Origin: Streptomyces sp. TLI_105
GTDB lineage: Bacteria > Actinomycetota > Actinomycetes > Streptomycetales > Streptomycetaceae
DNA: 64,000 bases
Reading direction: 5' to 3'
NCBI RefSeq assembly: GCF_900105415.1
Contig: NZ_FNSM01000001.1
Span: 186,001 to 250,000, forward strand
Part shown: positions 26,470 to 34,822 of the stretch, piece by piece
Numbering within the stretch: the stretch's first letter is position 1
How the letters are laid out: each line of letters starts with the position of its first letter
Made by a program: the position numbers and the translations under genes
The notes under the pieces: generated by a model
What the model was told of the DNA's origin: nothing
Databases searched by the model: none
Seen by the model: the letters and a program-made list of their open reading frames with translations, nothing else

Positions 26470-27039
26470 ATGACGGGTGACAGCCTCAGGGAACGCAGCA
26501 AGGCTCGACGCAGGGAAGCGATCCTCACCGCCGCTTACGAGCTGTTCGCGGAGAAGGGCTTCGACGCCACGAGCATCGCCGACATCGCCGAAGCGGCCGA
26601 GGTCTCACCGCGCACGGTCACGCTGTACTTCCCGACCAAGCTCGAGCTGGCGATGGAGCACTTCAACGCGTTCGTCGACCAGCTGGCCGCGGCGCTGCAC
26701 GCCAGGCCTGCGGGGCAGGGCATCCTCGACACCGTGGAGCAGTGGTTGCGCGAGCAGGAGCAGTCCCAGGACAAGTTCGACGAGCTCTACGACCGGATGC
26801 TCCAGTCCAACCCCCAGCTCAAGGGACTGTGCCGGGGTCGGCTGACCGACGTCATCCAGGACGGTGCCCGGCTTCTCGCCGAGGAGCAGGGCTGGCGCCC
26901 CGACGACTTCGCCCCACGCATCCTTGCGGCCACGGTGGCGAGCGTGATCGGCGAGCTGACGCACCAGTCCGAGCCGGGAGATCTGGAGACCGCCATGACC
27001 TTCATCCGCGCCGCGGCCGCCACCTTGCAGCCCGGCTGA
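26470..27039 (+). CDS. TetR family repressor, probably of the MmpL gene
   Basis: 189 residues. The helix-turn-helix is at about 10-55 (REAILTAAYELFAEKGFDAT, IADIAEAAEVSPRTVTLYFP). A C-terminal ligand domain with many Gln/Glu follows (LREQEQSQDKFDELYDRML). It is transcribed away from the MmpL gene, and the shared intergenic region carries a perfect palindrome. This is the classic layout of an autoregulating repressor of an exporter. Confidence 0.9.
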   Translation: MTGDSLRERSKARRREAILTAAYELFAEKGFDATSIADIAEAAEVSPRTVTLYFPTKLELAMEHFNAFVDQLAAALHARPAGQGILDTVEQWLREQEQSQDKFDELYDRMLQSNPQLKGLCRGRLTDVIQDGARLLAEEQGWRPDDFAPRILAATVASVIGELTHQSEPGDLETAMTFIRAAAATLQPG

Positions 27040-27295
27040 TCCACCGTCCGGAACTCTCGGCCCGCCCCGCCCCGGCCCCGGCCCCTGGAACGCCGGAGCA
27101 TCGACGACAGCACGACACCGCGACGCCGGGGGACGGCCGCGGGCGGCACGTTCCATGCCGGCCCCCGGCAAGCGGCGGGGACCGGCAGACCCGGCACGGG
27201 ACAGCCCATGCCGGGCGCAACCCGTTGGGCAGGTCCCGATCAACAGACGTCGGCACCGTCCGAAAACCCCTGCCCATCAGGCGGGCAGGCGCCAC

Positions 27296-27560
27296 ACTTC
27301 GGCATGACCGAGCCCCACCCGGGGGCGGGCTCCGACCCGGCGGCGCTGCGGACCACGGCCGTGCGCACCGACGGCGGCTGGATCATCGACGGGCACAAGC
27401 GGTTCACCAGCGGCGCCGTCGGTGCCGGGTTCTGCATCGTGATGGCCCGGACCCCGGCCGTCGACGGCTCCCCCGAGGGGGCCACCATGTTCCTCGTCGA
27501 CATGACGAGCCCCGGCGTCCGGGTCGGCGAGGCGATCCACACCGTCGACTGCTCCATGAC
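27296..27560 (+). pseudogene. acyl-CoA dehydrogenase middle fragment
   Basis: About 88 codons from HFGMTEPHPGAGSDPAALRT, through DGGWIIDGHKRFTSGAVGAG, to VGEAIHTVDCSM. These are the FAD/substrate-binding middle strands of an ACAD11-like dehydrogenase. Both the N-terminal helical domain and the C-terminal base domain are gone, and the frame breaks where the phosphotransferase sequence begins. Confidence 0.8.
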
Positions 27561-27565
27561 GCACA

Positions 27566-28568
27566 GGGGATCGGCAGCGGCCCGCTCGCGTGGCAGCGCA
27601 TCGGCGACGGCCACTCCAACGTCACCTATCTGATCGAACGGGGTGGTGAGTGCGTCGTGCTGCGCCGTGGCCCGCGGCCGCCGCTGCCGAAGTCGACGCA
27701 CGACATGGTGCGCGAGGCCCGCATCCAGAAGGTCCTCGGCGGGCACGGGGTGCCCGTGCCGGAGATCCTCGCGGTCTGCGAGGACGAGTCGCTTCTGGGC
27801 GTGCCGTTCTACCTCATGTCCCGGCTCGACGGAACGGTCGTCACCGACACGATCCCGGCCCACCTCTCCCCCGCCGAACAGCGTCGGGCCACCAGTGAGG
27901 CGGTCGTCGACACCCTCGTCGCCCTGCACGGCATCGACGTGACCGGAGGGGAACTCGCCACCCTCGGCTCGCCCCAGGGATACCTCGGTCGCCAGGTCGA
28001 CCGGTTCCGAGGGCTGTGGGAGGTCAACACCACCCGCGGCCTGCCGGCGGTGGAGCGCATCTCGGACTGGCTCGGCCACAACCTGCCGGCGAGCCAGGCG
28101 GCCTCGGTGGTGCACGGTGACTACCGCATGGGCAACCTCATGTTCGCGCCGCAGGCACCCGCCAGGGTCCTCGCGATCCTGGACTGGGAGATGGCCACCC
28201 TCGGTGACCCACTGGCGGATCTCTCGGTGACCCACTGGCGGATCTGGGGTACGTCACCGCCACGTACTCCGAAGCCGGCAGTCCTACCACCCCGCTCGAA
28301 CTCACCCCGGTCACCCCGCTACCTCACCCGGCGCCGGCCGGCAGAGCGCCATCAGTCCCGCATGGGCCTCGATCTCACCCCGCTGCCCTGGTACCAGACC
28401 CTCGCCCTGTGGAAGGCAGTGATCTTCTGCGAGGCCGTCTACACCCGCTGGCAGCGCGGTGAGCGTCCGAACGACACGGTCTTCGGGCCGTCGCTCGAGA
28501 CGGGTGTCCCCCGTCTGCTGGAGACGGCCGGGCAGTATGCCGGCCTGACGGTGACCACCCGCCGCTGA
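27566..28568 (+). pseudogene. aminoglycoside-phosphotransferase-like (ACAD10/11-associated) gene with scrambled middle
   Basis: GTGAPH-like kinase fold: IGDGHSNVTYLIERGGECVV (nucleotide loop), VPEILAVCEDESLLGVPFYL, catalytic HGDYRMGNL near 28113, and ILDWEMATLGDP. A 23-bp tandem duplication at 28201 then shifts the frame for about 35 codons, so the expected YVTATYSEAGSPTTPLELTP lies in another frame. A second indel restores it at RMGLDLTPLPWYQTLALWKA to the stop at 28568. The start is missing and the 5' end joins an ACAD fragment. In intact loci this kinase-like protein accompanies an acyl-CoA dehydrogenase. Confidence 0.75.
28201..28246 (+). repeat. 23-bp tandem duplication in the phosphotransferase gene
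   Basis: Two copies of TCGGTGACCCACTGGCGGAT plus three bases start at 28201 and 28224. Since 23 is not a multiple of three, the frame shifts. Confidence 0.9.
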
Positions 28569-28665
28569 CACCTGTCGGCGCCCCGGTACAAGATCACCGC
28601 CCTCACCACCTCTCTCCGAGCACCAGTCCTTACTCCCCCTGCCCGAAAACAGCGAAGGAGCATCC

Positions 28666-29121
28666 GTGAGCACCGCACCAGCAGAGTCCGGAACCGCGGC
28701 CTGGGAGAGAACCACGCCCCCCGCCACCCTGCGTTCGAAGCGGAAGTCCCTTGTCGCCGGCACGGCCGGGAACGTCCTCGACGTGGTACGAGTGGAGCGC
28801 CTACGCCGTCTTCGCGCCCTTCATCGCCACCGTCATGTTCAACGCGTCCGACCAGGTGTCGGCCCTGCTGTCCGCCCTCGCCGTCTTCGCCGTCGGCTTC
28901 CTCGTGCGCCCGCTGGGCGGCATCGTCTTCGGACGGATCGCCGACCGGCGCGGACGCAAGTTCGTCCTTTCGGCGGCACCGCGCCGTACTTGAACCAGCT
29001 CTTCATCGACCTTGGCGCGGCCGGGCTGTCCAGCTTGTACATCACGCTGCTGTGCGTGTTCGCGGGTGTCGCGTGCTACCTCATGCGGGAGACGAAGGGC
29101 ATCAGTCTGAAGGACGCCTGA
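28666..29121 (+). pseudogene. MFS (MHS-type) symporter with frameshift and internal deletion
   Basis: GTG at 28666, with AAGGAG six bases upstream, opens VSTAPAESGTAAWERTTPPA. After TAGNVLD the frame slips near 28785 to WYEWSAYAVFAPFIATVMFN and then RIADRRGRKFVLS. Most of the transporter is missing. The frame slips again to the C-terminal GTAPYLNQLFIDLGAAGLSS and YLMRETKGISLKDA. Roughly 270 central residues were deleted. Confidence 0.8.
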
Positions 29122-29253
29122 TCAAACGGGTGTGGTCATGAGGGCACGCCTCGTCGACGGTGTGCGGCGCGGCCTCCTCGGCGGAGGTCGCGCCACCGTC
29201 GAGACTGCGGTCGCGGGGCGTTCGGTTCCGACTGGAGGGCCCGGTTTCCGTGC

Positions 29254-29538
29254 TCAGGGCGCGGTGTGCGGAAGAGCGAAACGGAAGGCGCCCGCTCCGC
29301 TGCCCAGTTGGAGCCAGAGGTACTGGGGCTGGGTGACGACACGCAGGGCGAGGGCCGCGCAGCCCGGGCAGCGGGCGGTCAGGCCGGGTTCGGGTCCGTA
29401 GACGTGCAGTTGGGCCACGGTCGCCGGCAGACGGCAGGAGGGACACAGCCGCCAGGCGGTGGTCGGATCGATCGTGAAGACCTCCGCCAGGGGACCGGCC
29501 AGGGCGTTGCCGTCGAGGTACAGGGGGTGCTCGTTCAT
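29254..29538 (-). CDS. DUF6510-type zinc-ribbon protein
   Basis: 94 residues with two CxxC knuckles (LCPSCR at about 32-37 and CPGCAAL at about 57-63) and the family opening YLDGNALAGPLAEVF. Proteins of this type occur in Streptomyces next to flavin reductases and sulfite-oxidase-like proteins, as here. It is the third gene of the operon, 33 bp after the reductase. It may stabilise or shuttle electrons within that complex, but its function is not established. Confidence 0.75.
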   Translation of the reverse strand: MNEHPLYLDGNALAGPLAEVFTIDPTTAWRLCPSCRLPATVAQLHVYGPEPGLTARCPGCAALALRVVTQPQYLWLQLGSGAGAFRFALPHTAP

Positions 29539-29571
29539 GGCGGGGGTTCCTCACCGTGCGGCGCGGGTGTG

Positions 29572-30273
29572 TCAGCCGAAACGTTCGGTACGGATCTGGT
29601 CGGGTGCGTGCCCAGTGGCCAGAAGGAGGGCGCTGACGTGTTCGACGAAGCCGGTCGGACCGCAGACGTAGCAGCGGGTTTCCGCGGAGGGCGGCACATC
29701 CCGTAGGTCGAGCTCCGTCATGCGCCCTGCGGGTCGCCGGGAGTTGTCGGGTGCGAGGCGGGTGTAGAGGCGCCGGACGCGGACGTGGTGCTCGGCGGTG
29801 TCGAGTTCCGTGCCGTACCAGACCTCGTCCGGGTCCCGGACGGAGTAGAGCAGTGTGCAGGGCTCGTCCGACGCGGCCGTGAGGCGTGCGCGCAGCATCG
29901 CCATCAACGGCACGATGCCGGAGCCTCCGGCCACCAGCAGGAGCGGGACGGGTTCCTGCGGTGTCCATACGAACCAGCCTCCGAGGGGGCCTTTGACCTC
30001 GACCTCGGCGCCCAGCGGAAGATCGTCGGCCAGGTACGGGGAGACCTCGCCTCCCCGCGCTGCCTGGATTCCCAGCTCGATGCGGTCGGTGTCGGCGGGG
30101 GCGGCCAGCGAGTAGCTCCGTACGGCCTGGTAGCCGTCCGCTGCCGTGAGCCGTATGTCGACGTGCTGGCCCGGGAGGTGTCCTGGCCATTGCGGAACTT
30201 CGAGCCCCAGTGTGCGGCCGGTCGAGGTCTGTCGCGTCCGCTCGGTGAGTCGGGCTCGTCGCCACCCGTGCAT
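29572..30273 (-). CDS. FAD/NAD(P)-binding ferredoxin-reductase-type oxidoreductase
   Basis: 233 residues, built from an FAD domain with RSYS (52-55) and GEVSPYLADDLPLGAEV, and an NAD(P) domain with VAGGSGIVP (114-122) and CYVCGPTGFV near the end. There is no 2Fe-2S domain, so it must pass electrons to or from a partner. Its start overlaps the stop of the sulfite-oxidase-like gene by one base, and the DUF6510 gene follows. The three probably form a cytoplasmic redox module. Confidence 0.88.
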   Translation of the reverse strand: MHGWRRARLTERTRQTSTGRTLGLEVPQWPGHLPGQHVDIRLTAADGYQAVRSYSLAAPADTDRIELGIQAARGGEVSPYLADDLPLGAEVEVKGPLGGWFVWTPQEPVPLLLVAGGSGIVPLMAMLRARLTAASDEPCTLLYSVRDPDEVWYGTELDTAEHHVRVRRLYTRLAPDNSRRPAGRMTELDLRDVPPSAETRCYVCGPTGFVEHVSALLLATGHAPDQIRTERFG

Positions 30274-30872
30274 CAGTCGCTCCAGTAGCGCTGTTCACGC
30301 CACGGGTCGCCGTAGTCGTGGTAGCCGGCCGACTCCCAGAAGCCCGGTTCGTCGTTCAGCGTGAGGATGAGGCCCTTGACCCACTTGGCCGACTTCCAGA
30401 AGTAGAGGTGGGGGATGACGAGGCGGGCCGGTCCGCCGTGGTCCGGGGAGAGCGCGTAGCCGTCGAAGGAGTGTGCCAGCCATGCCTTGCCGTCGGTCAC
30501 GTCCTCCAGTGGAAGGTTGGTGGTGTAGCCGTCGAAGGACTCGGCGACGACGAAGTCGGCCGCGGTCTCGACCTCGTCGAGGAAGACGTCGAGGGGGACA
30601 CCGCGCCAGGTGGTGTCGAACTTCGACCACCGGGTCACGCAGTGGATGTCGACGGTGGGCTCCTCCTGCGGGAGGGCCATCATCTCGTCCCACGTCCAGG
30701 TGCGGGTCTCCCCCGCCTCGGTGGTCACTGTGAACGACCACCGGTCCGTGGGGACGTGCGGGGTGGGTCCGGCGGACAGGACGGGAAACGATTCCGTCGG
30801 GTACTGACCTGGCGGCAAGCGGCCTTCGAAGGCGTGAGTCCTCCCGTGGAACCCCGGTGACAGGCTGCCCAT
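30273..30872 (-). CDS. sulfite-oxidase-like molybdopterin oxidoreductase
   Basis: 199 residues, only the Mo-pterin (SUOX-fold) domain. The Cys ligand is C78 in DIHCVTRWSKFDTTW, and the pterin contacts lie in SFDGYALSPDHGGPARLVIP and YFWKSAKWVKGLIL. There is no signal peptide, so it is cytoplasmic, unlike MsrP-type proteins. I chose the ATG at 30872 (MGSLSPGF), with AGGAG upstream, over the longer frame. First gene of a three-gene operon with a flavin reductase. Substrate unknown. Confidence 0.88.
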   Translation of the reverse strand: MGSLSPGFHGRTHAFEGRLPPGQYPTESFPVLSAGPTPHVPTDRWSFTVTTEAGETRTWTWDEMMALPQEEPTVDIHCVTRWSKFDTTWRGVPLDVFLDEVETAADFVVAESFDGYTTNLPLEDVTDGKAWLAHSFDGYALSPDHGGPARLVIPHLYFWKSAKWVKGLILTLNDEPGFWESAGYHDYGDPWREQRYWSD

Positions 30873-31312
30873 GGGTTCACTCCTCTCGCTCGAACTCGAC
30901 CTCCGCCCTCTCGTCGTCGAGATCGGAGTGAGCCTGGGCGCCCAGGGGATCACCGGCTTCGTTCAGGAGAGCCCTGTTGTCGGCACGACAGGCTGCGGGC
31001 ACGGCTCGACGGCCGCACGCGCGACGGCGGCGGAACCCGCTACGGGGACACAGCGCACCACGTCCCTGTTCTCCACACCATGATCCCGCCCTGATGCGCA
31101 AGCGCAACCCGACGTACTCGAGTCCCCGTTGTACGCAAAAGCACGCCTGCCTCTCCGGTGGAGGTCGCGGGACGTCGGTGCCCGCCTCTCCGTCGACTGG
31201 GCCTTGTCCCACTGCGGAAGGCCGCCGTGGAGGCGCTGGAGGCCGGGTCTCCGGGATCATGCTGTCGAGGCCGCGCGGAGGCTCTCGCGCGGGATCTGAG
31301 GCCGCCGACTGA
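30873..31312. other. intergenic region upstream of the sulfite-oxidase-like operon
   Basis: About 440 bp that should hold the operon promoter. No gene, palindrome or convincing -10/-35 pair is visible to me. Confidence 0.4.
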
Positions 31313-32419
31313 TCAGACCGTGACGAGCCCGAGCTCGGCACAGCCCTGCTGGAGCGTGTCGAGGCCGAAGGCCGCGGTCGGTCCGACGACTCCGGGTGTG
31401 ACGTCGGAGTGGGTGGCGATGTGGTGGGCCGCCCACGCGATGAGTTCGCCGGTGAGGCTGTAGGGGTTGGGGCCTTCCAGGTGGACTTCCGCAAGCGGGG
31501 TGCTGCCCGGAGTGCCCGTGGAGGCGACGGCGACGACGTGTGAGGGAATCCGTGCGCGCAGGGCCGCGTCGGGACCGCCCGGCGGGCCGATGAGCAGGGG
31601 GCGGGTCAGGGCGCCGGTGACCTTGCTGCCTGCCGGAAGGCGTGTGGTGGCGTGGGCGAGGGCCGAGTAGAGGGAGAGGAAGCGGCTGAGTTCGGGGAAC
31701 CAGCCGTTGTAGACGGTGACGTCGTCGAGCGACGGGAACTCCCGTGGCAGGAAGAGCACTTCGGTGCCGGAGACGAGGAATGCCGACTTGCGGCGCCCTC
31801 GTACGGTGAAGCGGCGGACGCGGGAGGCGGTGCGTTCGTCGACGAGCACGCGCCGGTGCAGGCGTGCCGAGGGCAGGGTCAATCCGTCGCGCATGGTGGT
31901 GCGTGTGCCCTGGCTGGTGCCACGCCAGATGGGGCCGGTGGCGAAGTAGCCGATGTCGACACTGCGCGCGGCTGCCCCTGCCTTCTGGAGGGCGAGGGCC
32001 GCGGCGAGGACGCCTGGCACGTAGTCATAGCCGAAGGCCGGGAGCATCACCGCCCCGGTCTCACGGGCGCGTTGGTGGTGCCGGTCGTGCAGGGTGCGGA
32101 CGAATCCGACTTCGCCGCTGGAGTCGATGTAGTGGGCGCCCGCGTCCGCGGCGGCCTGCGCGACGGGGAAGCCGAAGCGTTCGAAGGGGCCGACGGTGGT
32201 GATCAGCACGTCACCGCGCTGCAGGTGCTTCTTCAGGCCGTCGGGGGTGGCGGCGTCGACGACCAGGTGGTCGAGTCCGCTGAAGCGTTCGGCCAGCGCA
32301 GCCAGTGCGGTGGGATCGCGTCCGGCGACCGTCGGCCTGACGCCCCTGCGTATGAGGGCGTTGAGGACGAGGTCGCCGGTGTAGCCGGTGGCGCCGAGCA
32401 GGATGATGCGGCTGTTCAT
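31313..32419 (-). CDS. saccharopine-dehydrogenase-like NADP-binding oxidoreductase
   Basis: 368 residues. An N-terminal Rossmann motif (IILLGATGYTGDLVLNALIR, 4-23) and the Sacchrp_dh_NADP layout (GDVLITTVGPFERFGFPVAQ, HYIDSSGEV) resemble trans-acting enoyl reductases of polyketide and lipid pathways. The C-terminal domain (VTGALTRPLLIGPPGGPDAA) is the usual catalytic/dimer region. The start overlaps the aldehyde dehydrogenase stop by four bases (ATGA). Third gene of the DJ-1-type operon. It probably reduces an unsaturated or carbonyl substrate. Confidence 0.85.
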   Translation of the reverse strand: MNSRIILLGATGYTGDLVLNALIRRGVRPTVAGRDPTALAALAERFSGLDHLVVDAATPDGLKKHLQRGDVLITTVGPFERFGFPVAQAAADAGAHYIDSSGEVGFVRTLHDRHHQRARETGAVMLPAFGYDYVPGVLAAALALQKAGAAARSVDIGYFATGPIWRGTSQGTRTTMRDGLTLPSARLHRRVLVDERTASRVRRFTVRGRRKSAFLVSGTEVLFLPREFPSLDDVTVYNGWFPELSRFLSLYSALAHATTRLPAGSKVTGALTRPLLIGPPGGPDAALRARIPSHVVAVASTGTPGSTPLAEVHLEGPNPYSLTGELIAWAAHHIATHSDVTPGVVGPTAAFGLDTLQQGCAELGLVTV

Positions 32420-33849
32420 CGCTTCCTTCCCAGGAGCGGGTGGGTCCGGGACACGGCCTTGGCGATGAAGGCGAAGGAGCGGGAGGTGTGCGGTGCGTAG
32501 ATCAGGCGCAGGGTGTCGGGCCTGGTGGGCTTGGACAGGACCGACTTGCGGTGGCTGAAGGTGTCGAAGGACGTCTTGCCGTGGTAGGCGCCCATGCCGG
32601 ATTCTCCGACGCCGCCGAACGGCAGGTTCGGAACGCCGAGGTGGATCATCGGCGCGTTGTAGACGAGTCCTCCGGATGAGGTCTTCTCCAACAGGGCTTG
32701 CCGGGCTGCTTTGTCGCGGGTGAACGCGTAGAGGGAGAGGGGCTTGTCCCTGGCGTTGATGAAGTCGATGGCCTCACCGACGCCGCCTACGGTAAGGACC
32801 GGGAGGATCGGGCCGAAGATCTCCTGGGTCATGACGGGGGCCCCGGCCGGCACGTCGGTCAGCACGGTGGGGGCGATGTAGCGTTCCGCCGCGTCGGAGA
32901 CGCCTCCGGTGAGGAGGTCGCCCTCTGCCGTGAGTCCGGTCAGGCGCTGGAAGTGGCGGTCGTTGACGATACGGCCGTAGTCGGCGCTGGTGCGGGGGTT
33001 GGGGCCGAACATCTGCTGGATGGCTTTGGGCAGTGCGGCCAGCAGGGAGTCGCGGGCGGCGTGGGTGACGAGGACGTAGTCGGGTGCGACACAGGTCTGG
33101 CCGGCGTTGGTGAACTTGCCCCAGGCCAGTCGGCGGGCGGTGACGGCCATGTCGGCGGTCTCGTCGATGAAGACGGGTGATTTGCCGCCGAGTTCGAGGG
33201 TGACGGGGGTCAGGTTCTTCGCCGCGGCGGCTGCCACGATGCGGCCGACCGTGCCGTTGCCGGTGTAGAAGATGTGGTCGAAACGCTGCGCGAGCAGCGT
33301 GGTGGTCTCTTCGACGGCTCCTTCGACGACGGCGACGGCCTCCAGGTAGCGGGGCAGGAGGTCGGCGAGCAGGGCGCTGGTGGCGGGGGCGAGTTCGCTG
33401 GGTTTGACGACGGCCGCGTTGCCGGCGGCCAGTGCGCCGACCAGGGGGTTCAGGGTGAGCGTCAGCGGATAGTTCCAGGGCGCGATGACGAGGCAGACGC
33501 CGAGGGGTTCGGGATGGATCCGGGCCGTCGCCGGTTTCAGGTTCATGGGTACGGCGACCCGCCGGGGCCTCATCCAACGGTCGAGGTGGCGCAGGGCGTG
33601 TTCGATCTCGGCGAGGACTCCGCCGATCTCGGTGAGGTGCGACTCGGTACGCCCTTTGCGCAGGTCGTCGTAGAGGGCTTCCTCGATGTCCGAGGTGCGC
33701 TCCCTGAGAAGGCGTCGCAGGGCATGGAGCTGCCGGCGGCGCCAGGCGGCCGGCCGGGTGAGACCGGAGTCGAAGGCGGCCCGAAGGCGTACGACGGTTT
33801 CCGGGATGTCCTGGTCCTGCTGTGCGGCGGTGGCGGCGGTGCCGGTCAT
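32416..33849 (-). CDS. aldehyde dehydrogenase (class 3-like)
   Basis: 477 residues, all ALDH elements present: NAD site APWNYPLTLTLNPLVGALAA (123-142), general base E219 in LELGGKSP, and nucleophile C253 in NAGQTCVAPDYVL. The length, the early PWNYP and the hydrophobic tail (FAFIAKAVSRTHPLL) resemble class-3/fatty-aldehyde dehydrogenases. It overlaps the downstream gene by four bases and follows the DJ-1-like gene by 53 bp. Oxidises an aldehyde to the acid, perhaps a lipid or terpenoid aldehyde. Confidence 0.92.
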   Translation of the reverse strand: MTGTAATAAQQDQDIPETVVRLRAAFDSGLTRPAAWRRRQLHALRRLLRERTSDIEEALYDDLRKGRTESHLTEIGGVLAEIEHALRHLDRWMRPRRVAVPMNLKPATARIHPEPLGVCLVIAPWNYPLTLTLNPLVGALAAGNAAVVKPSELAPATSALLADLLPRYLEAVAVVEGAVEETTTLLAQRFDHIFYTGNGTVGRIVAAAAAKNLTPVTLELGGKSPVFIDETADMAVTARRLAWGKFTNAGQTCVAPDYVLVTHAARDSLLAALPKAIQQMFGPNPRTSADYGRIVNDRHFQRLTGLTAEGDLLTGGVSDAAERYIAPTVLTDVPAGAPVMTQEIFGPILPVLTVGGVGEAIDFINARDKPLSLYAFTRDKAARQALLEKTSSGGLVYNAPMIHLGVPNLPFGGVGESGMGAYHGKTSFDTFSHRKSVLSKPTRPDTLRLIYAPHTSRSFAFIAKAVSRTHPLLGRKR

Positions 33850-33902
33850 GGGCGCGTGCCTTCCAGGCGGTGGGGAGGGGACGGTGTCGTGCCAGGGGGC
33901 GG

Positions 33903-34619
33903 CTAGCGGGTCGTCGCTGCCGCATTCACATCGGCGACGAGGCGCTCGGCGAGGCGCTCGGAGGACGGCGGGTTCTGGCCCGTGTACACGTTGCGGTCGA
34001 CGACCACATAGGGACGCAGCGGCAGACGAGCCTTGGAGTACTCAGCCCCGCTCTCCCGCAACCGGTCCTCCAGCAGCCACACCGCCTTGCGGCCGAAGCT
34101 GTTGAACTTCTCCTCCAGGTTCGAAAGACCCGTCATCCGGTACCCGGTGAACGGCCACGATCCGTCCTCGTTCTGCGCCGCGAACGCCGCAGCCGGCGCA
34201 TGGCACAGCAGCGCCAAAGGCTTCCCCGAACGCAACACCCGCGTGATCAACGCACCCGACACCGGATCCACCGACAAGTCCTCCATCGGACCATGCCCAC
34301 CCGGATAGAACACCACGTCGAAATCGTCCGGATCCATATCCGCCAGCACCCGCGGACTGTCCAACTCGGCCTTGATCGAATCCAGATACGCCGCCACCTC
34401 ACGCAACTTCGACGGCCACCCCGCCGTCCGCGACATGCTCAGCTCATCCAGCGTGGGGACCTTCCCGCCCGGCGTCGCGATCGTGATCTCCCACCCCGCC
34501 GCCGAAAAGATCTTGTGAGGCATCGCCAGCTCCTCACCCCAGAACCCCGACGGATGCACCTCCCCGTCCTTCAACGTCCACCGATCAGCCGCAGACACCA
34601 CAAACAACACCCTGATCAT
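33903..34619 (-). CDS. DJ-1/PfpI (Hsp31-like) family protein
   Basis: 238 residues. The nucleophile elbow LALLCHAPAA gives C139 and H140. E29/E30 in FWGEEL supply the neighbouring acid, and YPGGHGPMEDL is the family's glycine loop. Hsp31-like members act as glyoxalase III or deglycase-like carbonyl defence proteins. A strong GGAGGAAGGG ribosome site precedes the ATG at 34619, and a CCACCT/AGGTGG hairpin sits in the leader (34648-34662). First gene of an operon with aldehyde dehydrogenase, divergent from a TetR. Confidence 0.9.
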   Translation of the reverse strand: MIRVLFVVSAADRWTLKDGEVHPSGFWGEELAMPHKIFSAAGWEITIATPGGKVPTLDELSMSRTAGWPSKLREVAAYLDSIKAELDSPRVLADMDPDDFDVVFYPGGHGPMEDLSVDPVSGALITRVLRSGKPLALLCHAPAAAFAAQNEDGSWPFTGYRMTGLSNLEEKFNSFGRKAVWLLEDRLRESGAEYSKARLPLRPYVVVDRNVYTGQNPPSSERLAERLVADVNAAATTR

Positions 34620-34780
34620 GACGACCCTTCCTCCGGAGACGGCTCCACCACCTCAAAGGTGGATACATCTACTGATATCTGGCGTGAGTGTCCGGAATCA
34701 TCATCGGCCCTGAGGAGGGGCCGGGCGACTGGTCGCCGCCGGGGCCCTCGCGCCACACGCTTCTGGCAGCGTACGCCAAT

Positions 34781-34816
34781 CCTGGCACAGACTGCCAGGT
34801 TTGACACTGATACCCT
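34781..34816 (+). promoter_or_regulatory. palindromic operator and -10 box before TetR
   Basis: CCTGGCA-CAGAC-TGCCAGG (34781-34799) is a perfect dyad. TACCCT (34811-34816, TANNNT type) ends six bases before the tetR ATG with no ribosome site, so a leaderless transcript is likely. The dyad lies over the -35 region of tetR and upstream of the divergent DJ-1 operon. Confidence 0.65.
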
Positions 34817-34822
34817 TTTCGC

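Noticed and set aside
26742..27560. Upstream extension of the kinase-like frame over the TetR and ACAD fragment
   Set aside because: It is out of phase with both; real kinase similarity starts only near 27566.
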